Source: Isotricha intestinalis
Taxonomy: Eukaryota > Ciliophora > Litostomatea > Vestibuliferida > Isotrichidae
Direction of reading: 5' to 3'
NCBI GenBank assembly: GCA_023807065.1
Contig: JAJJLU010000007.1
Coordinates: 1-64,000, forward strand
Length of the DNA: 64,000 bases
Of this stretch, positions 30,925 to 42,000 are shown one piece after another. The translations under genes were made by a program, and so were the position numbers. How positions within the stretch are numbered: the stretch's first letter is position 1; each line of letters opens with the position of its first letter. The notes beneath the pieces were generated by a model, which was given only the letters and a program-made list of their open reading frames with translations, was not told the origin of the DNA and ran no database searches.

Positions 30925-33135
30925 TTAAACCAAATTTACATTAAATTTGTTTAATTCATCATCACTTAATCCACAATATCTAATAGGGAAAGTAACTTTA
31001 AAAGAAGCAGGAAAAGTAAAATTTAAGCTTAAAATTTCTTCATAAAATAAATCAATTTTATTTCCATTATAATAAATAATACAATTTTCTTTTGGATTAC
31101 TTAAAAAACTTCTAATAAATTTATACATTTCAATAACTTTTTCATATAAACAAAAAACACCTTTAATAACATATTTATCAGGGAAAATAAAATAACAATC
31201 TCCTTGAGTTATTATTGGAGATTCAATTAAATTTTTTAATTTATTTGATTCTTTAATATTACCATTATTTGTTTGAGTTAAAATAGCATTTCTTATATAA
31301 TCTAAATAATGAGGATTATTTTCTCTGTAAATATGTTGAACACTATATTTGTTTAATAATTTTTGAAAATTTTTTAATGTTGTTAAAAAAAAACATTTTG
31401 GATTGTGATTTATTTTTGTTTCTAATATTATATTATTTCTTCTTGATGTTTCATCTATTAATAATTCAGGAATTGTTTTTTCTATATAATTATTTTCTGG
31501 ATAATTGTCAGAATTATTATCATTTATATTATTATTATAATTACTATTATTATTTTGGTAATTTTTATTTGTTTTTAATGGAGAATTTATTTGTTGGATT
31601 TTTCCTAAAATTGAATTTGGATTAATATTATTATTTTGATTTGATATAATTTCTGATTGATTTAGTGGTCTTTTTATTCTTGAAGGTAACTTTGAAGATC
31701 TTTCTTGTTGAGTTAATCTTACTGTATTTGGAATATTTAATTGACTTTGGGCTATATTTATATCATTTGGATTTTCATTATATTGATATCTTTGACTGTG
31801 AATTTGATTTAAATTATTATTATTATTATAGTTTTGATTATTTAATATTTGACTATTTTGTATTTGATTATTATTCATATTATTTTGGGATTGATTATTA
31901 TCCATATCATTAATATTATTTTGATTATTTATTTTATTTATAATTCTTTCGTTTTGATTGTTCATATTTTTTTGATTTTGCTCACTCAAATTTATAGAAT
32001 TATTTTGAAATTTAACATGAGAATTAAATTGACTATTTATGTTATTTTGATTTATAATATTATTATTTTGATTTCCTTCTTTATCACTATTTGTAATTAT
32101 TTTTATGCTTGAATTCTTATTTATATTATTATTATCAATTTGATTATTTTTATTTAAATCATTATTTTGATTAGTTAAAGTATTATCACTAACATTTTCT
32201 TCTTTATTAAAGTTTTCACTTATTTTAGTATTTGGATTTATAATTTCTTTTGTTTCTTCTATTTGAACAGTATAAGTTGGAATTCCATTATCATCTTCTT
32301 TTCTTTCTGAAGTAAATTTTCTTTTAATTTTTGCTTTTTCATTTTTTTCTTCTTCATTTTTATTATTCTTTTGTAATTTAGATGAGGTAGTTTCAATAAA
32401 TGTTACTTTTGAATAATTATTATAAGGATTTGGATTATTTGTAATATTTTTATTTATATTATTTCTATTTCCAATATTATTTTTTTTATTTATAATAAGA
32501 GAATAAGGTTCAGAAAGCATATTAATATCTTTATTAAATTTAATAAAATTTGAATTTGGTAATCTTTGGAATTTTAATAAAGAGAAACAATGTTCAATTC
32601 CTTTAAATGGAAATTTATTTGTAATTTTTTCTATATTAATTTTTTTAAACTTATCTTCATTTGGATTAGTTTGAATTTTTTTAATAATATCATCAAAAAT
32701 TTTATAAATTTGATTAGTTTTATCAATATCATTAATTTCATCTTCTAAATCATTTAAACTTTTTTCTAATTCTTCTAAATTAATTGGTAAATTTTCTACT
32801 TTTTTAATAATATTTTTAAATTTATTTAATCCAACTCCAATTTGGAAATTACATTCATTTATTTTAGTTAAATCACTAAATTTATTATTTTCTTCTTCTT
32901 CTTCAATATTATTATTTTTTGAATCTAAACATTCATTGTATTTTTCTTCTAATATATAAAATAAATTTTCTGGAAGATTTAATCCTTTCCATTTTTCAAT
33001 TGATAAATGTTTCATATCTTTTAATTTAAAATAAAATTCCATATTTAATTTATCTATTATTGGTTGAACTCGACTTGTTTCTAAATTGTATTGGTAACAA
33101 AAATCAAAAAGTATTTTTGATAAAGCATTGTCCAT
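30925..33135 (-). CDS. PUB-UBX p97/Cdc48 cofactor-like protein
   Basis: Residues 1-75 look like a small helical domain (SAM-like: WKGLNLPENLFYIL). Residues ~145-210 fit a PUB domain: IFDDIIKKIQTNPNEDKFKK, then GIEHCFSLLKFQRL. Residues ~215-560 are extremely Asn/Gln-rich linker. The C-terminus (~640-725) resembles a UBX domain: VIKGVFCLYEKVIEMYKFIRSFL followed by FPASFKVTF. PUB plus UBX is the UBXD1 (UBXN6) combination, which binds both ends of the p97 ATPase in ubiquitin-dependent trafficking and lysosomal clearance. The UBX FPR-type loop is not obvious. Confidence 0.6.
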   Translation of the reverse strand: MDNALSKILFDFCYQYNLETSRVQPIIDKLNMEFYFKLKDMKHLSIEKWKGLNLPENLFYILEEKYNECLDSKNNNIEEEEENNKFSDLTKINECNFQIGVGLNKFKNIIKKVENLPINLEELEKSLNDLEDEINDIDKTNQIYKIFDDIIKKIQTNPNEDKFKKINIEKITNKFPFKGIEHCFSLLKFQRLPNSNFIKFNKDINMLSEPYSLIINKKNNIGNRNNINKNITNNPNPYNNYSKVTFIETTSSKLQKNNKNEEEKNEKAKIKRKFTSERKEDDNGIPTYTVQIEETKEIINPNTKISENFNKEENVSDNTLTNQNNDLNKNNQIDNNNINKNSSIKIITNSDKEGNQNNNIINQNNINSQFNSHVKFQNNSINLSEQNQKNMNNQNERIINKINNQNNINDMDNNQSQNNMNNNQIQNSQILNNQNYNNNNNLNQIHSQRYQYNENPNDINIAQSQLNIPNTVRLTQQERSSKLPSRIKRPLNQSEIISNQNNNINPNSILGKIQQINSPLKTNKNYQNNNSNYNNNINDNNSDNYPENNYIEKTIPELLIDETSRRNNIILETKINHNPKCFFLTTLKNFQKLLNKYSVQHIYRENNPHYLDYIRNAILTQTNNGNIKESNKLKNLIESPIITQGDCYFIFPDKYVIKGVFCLYEKVIEMYKFIRSFLSNPKENCIIYYNGNKIDLFYEEILSLNFTFPASFKVTFPIRYCGLSDDELNKFNVNLV

Positions 33136-33337
33136 CTAGAATAAAATAAGAAAAATTTATTATTTTTTTTTAATTATAATTAGTTAAAAACTAAATAAAA
33201 ATTATAAAATTAATTGAAAAAAAACCAATGAAAAACATTAAATAAAAATATAATAAAAAAGCAATTCAAAAAATAATAAAAATATAGAATAAACATTAAA
33301 AGAATAAATAAATAAAAAAAAAAATAATAAATTAAAA

Positions 33338-33481
33338 ATGTATAACTATTACATAGACCAAAAACTGAAAAAAGAAAGAGAATTAAAAGAAAAAGCTCAA
33401 ATATTATCAGAAGTAAAAAAAGAAAAGAGAAAAAGTAAAAAAAATAATATTAAAATAAAAAAAATTAGGAAGAATGGATAA
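33338..33481 (+). CDS. Small overlapping upstream ORF or frameshifted N-terminus
   Basis: A 47-codon ORF (MYNYYIDQKLKKERELKEK...) that ends with the TAA of ATGGATAA, overlapping the next start codon by 8 bp. It is strongly basic and helix-like. It may be a regulatory uORF, a separate small protein, or the true N-terminus of the next gene displaced by one base. I cannot tell which from the sequence. Confidence 0.4.
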   Translation: MYNYYIDQKLKKERELKEKAQILSEVKKEKRKSKKNNIKIKKIRKNG

Positions 33482-34925
33482 ATTAATAAACAATTATGAA
33501 AAAAGAATAAATACATTTGTATTACAAATGGCAGAAAATCCAATAATAGTGAAAAAAGAAAAGAATAAATATATGACAACAAGAGAAGCACTTTATGCAG
33601 ATATGTCAAATAAAATATTAGATAAGAAGGGATTTATATTTTCAACATATAAAACAGATAAAGAAAGAATAAAAGATTATTTAGATCAAAAAAAAGAATA
33701 TAATAAACATTGTTTATCATTAAGAAAAAAAAAAAATAATTATGATCCAATTGAAGGTTTTTTACAACCTTCAATGAGGTTTAAAGCAATAAATGATTTA
33801 GAAAGATTAAAAGATACTTTAAAAGAAAGAGAAATTTATGAAGATGAAAAAAATGTAATTCTCAAAAATATTAATAATAAAAATATGACTGCTCATTCTG
33901 ATTATTCTTCTTCTTCAGATGAAGAGAAAAATAAAACTCCTACAAAATTTAAATTTAATATTTCAAATATGGAAAAAAAAAGTCCTAAAAAAAATATAAA
34001 AAATGAAAATGATGAAGAAGAAGAAAGGAGAAAAAAAATACATAATAAAATAATAGAATCAAGGAAAAATATGTTAAAAAAAAGGAAATTTTATATAACA
34101 TTAGGTTTAAATAAAAAAACAGAAAATCCAAACACAGCAAAATTTTTAAGAAGTGATTTACATAATAAAACTCATTTTAAAGCAATGGAAAATTTAACTA
34201 TGTTTAAAACATCAACAATGAATCATAATATATTTAAAACTTGGAATAAAGAAGATATTAATCAACAAAAAAATTTAAAAGAAATAAAAGATAATTTTTA
34301 TTCTACTATTACTAATGGTTTTAAAAATAAATATTTAACTCAAAGCAGATTTAATTTCCATAAGAAAAATATTATTAAAAATAATAATGATGATTATGAA
34401 AATAAATTAATTCAACAAAATATTATTCCTATAAATAAATTAAATAAACAATCTTCTCCAAATCAAGGTTTTAATTTATTAGGAAATAAAAAAATTTTAC
34501 AAGATTTAGAAATTACAAAAGAAATTGCAAATTCAAATCCTTTACTATTTAATATGAATTTTAATTCTATTAAAGCAGATATAAATAATATTGATTTTAC
34601 TAATGATCAATTAAATAAATTAAAAAGATTAGCTTTTGAAAATAATATTGATGATAATATAAGTTCTGATTCTGATAGTGAATATAAAACTAATTTTAGA
34701 AATGAAACTTATGAAGAATTTAAAAAAGATGAAAATATTGTTATTGATGGAGAAGAATTTAAAAAAACTGATACTTTTAAAATTGCTGATAAAGTTTTAC
34801 AAAAATGTAATTGGAATCAATCTTCTAAAAAATATAATTCGAATAAATTCCATCAAGGAAAATTAATGTTTACTGGTGGATTAACTTTAAATCAGTTTGA
34901 ACAAAAATATGGAATTGTACCTTGA
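33474..34925 (+). CDS. Unassigned charged protein
   Basis: I do not recognise this 483-residue protein. It has a basic N-terminal half with conserved-looking short segments (NPIIVKKEKNKYMTTREALYAD split by helices, GFLQPSMRFKAINDLERLKD), an acidic Ser patch (SDYSSSSDEE) near 140, a second Ser-Asp patch (SSDSDSEY) near 400, and a Gly-containing end (FHQGKLMFTGGLTL). The alternation of short conserved motifs and disorder resembles ciliary or cytoskeletal proteins. It ends with TGA. The preceding 47-codon ORF overlaps its start. Confidence 0.75.
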   Translation: MDKLINNYEKRINTFVLQMAENPIIVKKEKNKYMTTREALYADMSNKILDKKGFIFSTYKTDKERIKDYLDQKKEYNKHCLSLRKKKNNYDPIEGFLQPSMRFKAINDLERLKDTLKEREIYEDEKNVILKNINNKNMTAHSDYSSSSDEEKNKTPTKFKFNISNMEKKSPKKNIKNENDEEEERRKKIHNKIIESRKNMLKKRKFYITLGLNKKTENPNTAKFLRSDLHNKTHFKAMENLTMFKTSTMNHNIFKTWNKEDINQQKNLKEIKDNFYSTITNGFKNKYLTQSRFNFHKKNIIKNNNDDYENKLIQQNIIPINKLNKQSSPNQGFNLLGNKKILQDLEITKEIANSNPLLFNMNFNSIKADINNIDFTNDQLNKLKRLAFENNIDDNISSDSDSEYKTNFRNETYEEFKKDENIVIDGEEFKKTDTFKIADKVLQKCNWNQSSKKYNSNKFHQGKLMFTGGLTLNQFEQKYGIVP

Positions 34926-35170
34926 AATAATATCTTTTTCTGTTTTGAAGTTTTTTTCCAATTATTATCATTTTTTATTTCTTACTTTAATTTGAGGATA
35001 TTTAATATAATTAAAATACAAAATAACTTTTTTCTTTTTCAAAAATCAATATCTGAAAACTCAAAAAATAAAATAATCAATAAAACAAAATATATAAAAA
35101 ATCTAATAAATAAATAAATAAAAAAAATTAAAAAAACTATAACCCCAAAAAAAAATAAAACAAAAAAAAA

Positions 35171-35929
35171 ATGACTCTTTGGCGTACAGAGCGTCCTCGT
35201 TTTCAATTATACATGTCAGATGGTTATGGTCGTGACCGTTATATCGGTTACAACAACGGAGGTTTTTGGAAAAATAACGAATACACGATTCAAAAGAAGC
35301 CTGATCTAGATTATGCTCGTTTCACTAACTTTCACACTTTATACCATCAAGCATCTCCTTTCAAGTATTATTCTGATGGAACTGGTCGTGATCAATATGT
35401 ATTCGCAAATGGACTTAGTCATGATGATAAACCTCTCGCTTCATTCAGACTTACTGACTTCTTACGTTCCTCTTATGAAGGAAGGACTTTTAGAAGACAT
35501 GGCTATTTAAGTCAAGCTGAGAAAAATTTCAATCGACAAAAGAAAATGTTGGAAAGAAGAATGATTAAAAGATTATATACTGATCCTCTTAAAAAAATTT
35601 TAGAAAAAAAAAAAATGACTGAAGAAAAAGAAAAAGAAGATGGAAATACAGATATTCCTTTAAGAGATGAAAGCGGAACTTTTAATGTTTACAATAAAGT
35701 TTATGATGGGAATGAAATTGTGGAAAATGATAATGATATTGATAATGCTATTTTTAAAAGTCAGAAAGTTGAAAAATATGAATTACAAGATGAAAAAAAT
35801 TTACTTCATAAAAATTTGGAGAACCAAAATTTAAGAACTCATTTTAATATTACTGGAAGATATAGTTTAGATGCTCAACCTAAAAAAAATAGAAAGATTA
35901 AATTTAGTAAATTGAAAATTGATGTTTAA
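35171..35929 (+). CDS. Candidate axonemal/microtubule protein with two SDGxGRDxY repeats
   Basis: 252 residues. Two copies of the motif SDG-G/T-GRD-x-Y occur at about 16-25 (MSDGYGRDRYIGYNNGGF) and 68-77 (YSDGTGRDQYVFANG). The N-terminal 120 residues are rich in Tyr, Phe and Arg and low in Asn. That part uses codons such as CGT, TTC, AAC and CAC, unlike surrounding genes, which suggests high expression. The rest is a Lys/Glu helix and an acidic tail. Short Tyr/Gly/Arg motifs like these are typical of microtubule-bound ciliary proteins, but I cannot name the family. Its divergence in codon use changes at about residue 120. Confidence 0.75.
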   Translation: MTLWRTERPRFQLYMSDGYGRDRYIGYNNGGFWKNNEYTIQKKPDLDYARFTNFHTLYHQASPFKYYSDGTGRDQYVFANGLSHDDKPLASFRLTDFLRSSYEGRTFRRHGYLSQAEKNFNRQKKMLERRMIKRLYTDPLKKILEKKKMTEEKEKEDGNTDIPLRDESGTFNVYNKVYDGNEIVENDNDIDNAIFKSQKVEKYELQDEKNLLHKNLENQNLRTHFNITGRYSLDAQPKKNRKIKFSKLKIDV

Positions 35930-36130
35930 AATATTATTTTTTTTAATAAGGAGTTTTTAATTTATTTATTTATTTTTATTTCTTTTTTTTTGAATTATTT
36001 TTCTGTTCATTTATTTTATTTTTTTGATAATGAAACAAGATTTTTTATATACATTTTTATTAATTTTTTTGTTTTTTCTTTTATAAATTAATTATTTTTT
36101 TTATTATTTTATTTTTATAATAAATAAATA

Positions 36131-38062
36131 TTATATTTGGATATGGATAATTTTTTCTGCATACATTTTTTCTAGAACTTGAGTTAAATTAAGACCATTA
36201 TATGAAGTAATATAATAATAAATATTTTTATAAAATTCTTTTTCATCTTCTTTAGTTAATTGTTTATTTTGAGAATAAACTTCCCAAACACATTCTTCAG
36301 CACTTTTATTATTCATTTTATTAACATTAATATTTTCTTGAATTTTAAGAGAAATACTTTCATCATTATTTAAATTATTATCATTCATTTCATTAAATTC
36401 TTTTTCATCATTATTAGAATTGATAATATTCTTATTATTACCATTATTTATAAAATTTCTTTCATAATAAATAATACTATTAATAAACTTAGCATCATTA
36501 AATCTTTTTTGTTGATTAGTAATAAAATATTCTGTATTTCTTTCACTATGAACAATATAAGAATTAATATTTAAAACAGAAAATGAACAAATTGTTCCTA
36601 AACCTTGAATATTAATACTATTTTTTTTAACAAAATCTATTATTTTATGAGAATTTAAAAATAATTTAAACCAAAGAAAAGGAAATAAAATTATAGATAA
36701 TAATTCATTTAAAAAGATTAAAATATTGTTTTTAAAATTATTTGTTATTATATGATAATTTCTATATATTTCATTTTTATTCCATTCACTAGGAATATTA
36801 ATTATACCATCACAAATTTCTTTATATTTTTGTAATTTAAAAGGAAAATTTTCTAAAGTTTTATTTTGTTTATTATTAATATTATTATCATTATCATTAA
36901 AAATTCCCATTAAAATTCCTATTCCCATAATAAAAGAAATAAAATTATATCCAAATAAATTTATATTTGTGACTTTAATATCAACAAATATAGTTAATAT
37001 TAGAAATAATAAGAAAAAACTTCCTCCAAATAAAATTAAAGTTTTTCCTATAATTGAAAATATTTTTTGATTAAAACAATTTAAAAAAGATTCTGTAGGA
37101 TTATATGATTTATTTATTCTATTTTCAAAATGATGTTTACATTCATTATAATTTTTAAATGTATATAAAATATCATTTGTCCATTTTTTTCTTGTTATTT
37201 TTCCTATATTTTTTAAATTATCTGCATTTTTAAAAAGAAAAAAAATGATTCTAAACATAACTTCCGCAGGAATTGTTAATAATTGAAAAATTATTTGAAC
37301 AAAAATTTTAATTCTAAAATAATTAGTATTATAAAAATTTTTATTTATTTCAACTTGATTATCATTTATCATATAAGTCATAAAGTTATTTTTAACAAAA
37401 TGTAAAATATAATTTGAGAATAAATTAATTCCGAACAATTCAAAAGAAATAATTTTATTTGAAATTAATGCAATAATATAATTTTCTCTTCTATTAATTC
37501 TTGCAATAATATCATATTTAGTTAAATAATCTTTTATTCTACAAAAACCTTCTTTTTCTTGTAAAATAATAATTAAATTGATTATATCATCAAAATATAA
37601 TGATTCTAAATTTTTGGTTCTTAAATGAAATTTATTATGATAAATATTATAAATTGTTTTCATTGAACTAAGTGAATTTATAGAACTATAAAAAAAATAG
37701 AAATAATAATGCATTAAAAGAAAATAAAATAATATAGCTGTGTATTTATGATTTGAAAAATATTTTGAAGAAATAAATGTTGTTAATTCTATACTTTCTA
37801 ATTTTTTTATTTCTGGAGATATTATTTTATTCCAATCAATAAAAAATAAAAAAAACATCAGGAAATGTATTGTAAAAATATAAATTATATTATCTAATAT
37901 TATTTTTGTTTGAATACATCTATAACCTCCTCTATAATAATATATATATATTTGTTTAAAAAATTTATCTAAATCTGAAACAACTAAACTTTCTGAAATA
38001 AATTCATTTTTTTTTTTCTCTTCTTCACTTTTAGTTTTTTTTTTTTTAAATAAAAATGACAT
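36131..38062 (-). CDS. ATG9: Autophagy protein ATG9
   Basis: A 643-residue multi-pass membrane protein. The start of the ATG9 domain (DLDKFFKQIYIYYYRGGYRC) precedes the first TM segments (~58-80, ~108-130). The hallmark middle region follows: FCRIKDYLTKYDIIARINRRENYIIALISNK, then FSNYILHFVKNNF. Further TM segments lie at ~255-275, 340-362, 372-390 and 440-465. The end region has QGLGTICSFSVLNINSYIVHSER, as in other ATG9 proteins. ATG9 is the lipid scramblase that seeds autophagosomes. Compared with animal and yeast forms the tails are short. It is divergent from a decayed gene 102 bp away. Confidence 0.88.
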   Translation of the reverse strand: MSFLFKKKKTKSEEEKKKNEFISESLVVSDLDKFFKQIYIYYYRGGYRCIQTKIILDNIIYIFTIHFLMFFLFFIDWNKIISPEIKKLESIELTTFISSKYFSNHKYTAILFYFLLMHYYFYFFYSSINSLSSMKTIYNIYHNKFHLRTKNLESLYFDDIINLIIILQEKEGFCRIKDYLTKYDIIARINRRENYIIALISNKIISFELFGINLFSNYILHFVKNNFMTYMINDNQVEINKNFYNTNYFRIKIFVQIIFQLLTIPAEVMFRIIFFLFKNADNLKNIGKITRKKWTNDILYTFKNYNECKHHFENRINKSYNPTESFLNCFNQKIFSIIGKTLILFGGSFFLLFLILTIFVDIKVTNINLFGYNFISFIMGIGILMGIFNDNDNNINNKQNKTLENFPFKLQKYKEICDGIINIPSEWNKNEIYRNYHIITNNFKNNILIFLNELLSIILFPFLWFKLFLNSHKIIDFVKKNSINIQGLGTICSFSVLNINSYIVHSERNTEYFITNQQKRFNDAKFINSIIYYERNFINNGNNKNIINSNNDEKEFNEMNDNNLNNDESISLKIQENINVNKMNNKSAEECVWEVYSQNKQLTKEDEKEFYKNIYYYITSYNGLNLTQVLEKMYAEKIIHIQI

Positions 38063-38164
38063 TTATAAATAAAAAAATCAAAAAAATTATAAAGTCAATT
38101 TATTAATAAAATTGAAAAATTAATTTAGTGTTTTTTTATTTTTAAAATATAATTTTTTTAGGTA

Positions 38165-38924
38165 ATGGGAATAAATATAAAATTTTATGTTTTAATTACT
38201 TGTTTATTGATTAATTTTATTTGGAGTGTTACAATGAAAAGAAGTTCTTTAATGAAACCAAAAATTAACAAAGATATATTTTTAAAAAATAATTCTGATG
38301 GTTCTTTAAATGAAACATTAAAATTAGTTAATCAAACAATAAATAAAATATCAGTTAATTCAACTGAACAAGTTAGTTTAGATAGAAATGTTATGTTATA
38401 GAATAATATTAATTTTAAAAATATTTTAAAAGAAAACTTTCTTAAATTTTTAATTCTGATAATAAGAAAATTAATAAATACGTTTTTTAATTTCATATAA
38501 AAAAATTGAATGAACTAGATAAAAAAAAATTAAATAATTTAAATTTATAAATGTCAGAAGAATTACATTATTAAATAATAACAGAAAAGAAGTAGAAAAC
38601 AAATAATAAAAATAGAAAAAAAAGATATGATAATGAAACAAAATATTTAGAAGAAACTGCAAATTGAGGAAATATATTTAGAGGATAGGAATTTGTTATT
38701 AATTCACAATCTAAAAATTAGCTCAAAAAATAAATGATAGGAAAAACCAAAAATTTCAAATAATGAAAGATATTTTTCTCATAATTAGATAACATTATTA
38801 TTATTATTTTAATGAAATTAAAGATTTTAATGTTAATTCTACACAAAGTTTTAATTCTCAAGGAAATAATAATAAGAATGTTAGTTATGGTTTTAAACAA
38901 ATTTTACAAAATTTTACTTTTTAA
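38165..38924 (+). pseudogene. Decayed gene for a secreted protein
   Basis: A 78-codon N-terminal piece has a clear signal peptide (FYVLITCLLINFIWSV) and several N-glycosylation sequons (NET, NQT, NST), then meets TAG at 38399-38401. After a frameshift near 38440, one frame continues for ~100 codons with coding-like composition. It is interrupted by eight stops (four TAA, three TAG, one TGA). A last open piece (NEIKDFNVNSTQSFNSQ...) ends at 38922-38924. The stops fall without other frameshifts between 38450 and 38735, as expected from point mutation. I read it as a pseudogene of a secreted, Lys/Asn-rich protein. It is not obviously related to the intact neighbours. Confidence 0.65.
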
Positions 38925-39099
38925 AAAATAACAATTCTGAATAGAAATAAAAAAATAAAATTTAACAAATTAATTATAATTTTAATGTTGAATCTAATTA
39001 TCATTTTTTTCTTTCTGAATTTTTTCCCTTATTTAATAAACAACAAATAAATAAAAAAATTTAAAAAAAAAATAATAAAAATAAAAAAGAAAAAAAAGA

Positions 39100-42000
39100 A
39101 TGTCAAATTCTGAGTCATCAGTAAATAATGGAAACACTAAAATAAAAGACGATTCAGAATCATCTAGTCAAAAATTAACATTATTAAAGAAGGGTGATTA
39201 CTCTATTCATGTATTAATAGAAGAAGTGAAAAATTTAATAGAAATAGAAGAAAATAAACTTCCAACTCCAGTAGTGAAAATAACATGTTTCGAAGAATCA
39301 AAAAGAAGTGAAAAGCCAGATTCACCATGTGATTCATATAGTTATGAAGAACACTTTTATTTTGAAAAAACAAATTTAACTGTTGAACAATTAGATTCAT
39401 CGAAAATAATAATTGAAGTATATGATTATAAAAATTCATCAAAACGTTCTAATTATTTTGGTATTTATGAATATGATATTGCTTATATTTACGATCAAGA
39501 AAATCATTCTTTAAGAAATTTTTGGTTAGCTTTAGCTAATCCTGAAAGCAATGATATGACTAAAGTAAGAGGATATTTAAAATTATCTATTTCTGTTTTA
39601 CATGATAATGATCCTAGAGTTGAATTAGAAATTAATAAAGATTCTTATGATTGTTTTTTACCTTCTCAAATTAAAATGCAATATAAATTATTAAGTATTT
39701 ATATTATGAAAGGAGAAAATTTACCTGATATGGATTCTACTTTTAAATTAAATAAAGTTAATAAACCTTGTGATGCTTTTATTGAAATTAATTATTTAGG
39801 TTTGAAAAAAAAAACTAGTGTTATTCAACAAAAAAATGATATTGTTGAATGGAATGAAATTATTGATATTCCAATTAGTATTCCTACTGTAAGTCAAAAA
39901 ATAATATTTCTTATTAAAGATTATGATGTTGGAAAAGATGATTTAATTGGTTCTTTTGAAATTGAAGTTAATGATATTATTGGGAGTGAAAATAAATATA
40001 AAGATTTTACTTTTTTTGATATTTATGGTTCTCCTGAAAATAAAGATAGTAAAATACATAATTTAATGAATAAAAATAGTGAAATTGGTTCTAAATGGAA
40101 TGGAAGAATTTTATTAAAAATTGATTGTTTTGATGTTGATTCTCCTCAAAGTCAAGTTAGAAAAATTGAAGATGAAAATATAATAAATTCAGCCAAGAAT
40201 CTTGCAAGGAAAAAGTTATGGAGTGTTTATATTAAATTATATTCTGCTTATTATTTACCTAATGATAATGATAGTTATTCTATTGGAATTTCTATGCAAG
40301 ATAATAATATTTTATTTAATAGTAAAAAAGCTAATAAAGGTTGTATTGATTGGAAAGAATGTAAAAATTTACAATGTCAAACTCTTTCAAATAATAAAAA
40401 TGAATTACCTGATTTATTTATTTATTTATATAATAGTAAAAAAGAAGCTATTTGCTTTCAAAGAATTAAATCAAGAGAATTTCATTTAAATGAACAAATT
40501 ATGGTTATTAAATTATTTCCTGATCCTTGTTTTGATCAAGTGAAAGAAATATATAAAAGCGGATTAATTAAAATTAAAATATGTATAATAAATAAAGGAA
40601 TTGATAGACAAATTAATTTAAAATTCAGAGACGGTGATAGTGAAGATTTAGATAATAATGAATCAAGTGAAGATTTGGAAGAATTAATAAAATTAAATAA
40701 TAAAAACAAAAAAAATAAAAAAGAATTATATTCTATTGTATGTGTAATATATATGAGTAGATATATAATAAGTTCTGATAGTGATGGAACAAATGATCCT
40801 TTTGTAACATTAAAATGTTTGGAAGTAGAAAAAAAAACAAATATAAAACATAATACAATAAATGGAATATGGAATGAAAAATTAATATTTGATGATATAG
40901 ATATGGATATAAATAAAAAATCAACATGGCCAATTTTTTTACTTAAAGTATTAGATTATGATAATATAGGATCAGATGATATTTTAGGTTATAATTATGT
41001 TTGGTTAAGTGATTCTCATTATTTAATAAATAAAACAGATTTAATAAAACCAAAATGGTGTCAATTATATTTACCAAAAAGTAATAGACCTCAAGGAGAA
41101 ATATTATTATCATTTTATATATTAACTAGAGAACAAAGAAGTTTATTTTATAATATTTCTTCTATTCCAGAAACAATACCATATTCTTTTGAAATTAATA
41201 TTCTTGGTTTAAGAGATTTAAAACCATTAAGTTTATTACCTGTTAAAAAAGCATATATTAAATTTGATATGAATTCTTTAAATATTAGTGGTAAAGAAGA
41301 AGATAGTTTAAAAGAAATTATTACTTTACCTAAAGATTATGGAAGCAGTCCCACAATAAATTCAGTTAATTAAATTTGATTTAAATTTACCTAAAGATGA
41401 AATTTTTATGCCTGAATTACAATGCGAAATTTATGATCATTTATTTAGTGGTTTTATTAATCCTCTTCTTGGAGTTTTTTTACTTAATATTAAACAATTA
41501 ATTAAAAATACTAATAAACAAATTAATGAAGATATGAATATTACTATCAATCAAGTTAATGAATTGCAAAATTCTGGAGTTTTTAATAAAAATTTACAAA
41601 GTAATTTAATTGATAATAATGAAAAAAAATCTGGTTCTTCTGGGAATTCTACTCATAATTTAATTGATGTTAATGATAAGGAAAATATAGATAAAACTAA
41701 TAATATTATTGATGAAAATTCAATAGCTTTAAATATTAATAATTCAAAAAATAATAATGAATATAATCCTCAATTGTCTTATATTGCTAGAAATATCACC
41801 CATGTTTCTAATATTGATTATGATGATGATTTGTTAAATAAAAATAAACATAATTCAGAATATTTTGTTTTATTACCTAAATTTAAAAAATTTAAAATTC
41901 CAGGATTGAAAAAAAAAGAAAGTGATAAATTATATGAAATAGAAGATATTGAGAATTCACCTCCTTCAAATTTATTTATGGGAATAGGATATAATAAATT

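Noticed and set aside
38101..38164. Promoter motifs such as TATA boxes throughout spacers
   Set aside because: In A/T-only spacers such matches occur everywhere and carry no information.
41365..41396. Possible 32-nt intron (GT...AG) explaining the ferlin frame change
   Set aside because: Removing it does not restore the downstream frame and would delete conserved C2 residues (KFDLNLP).
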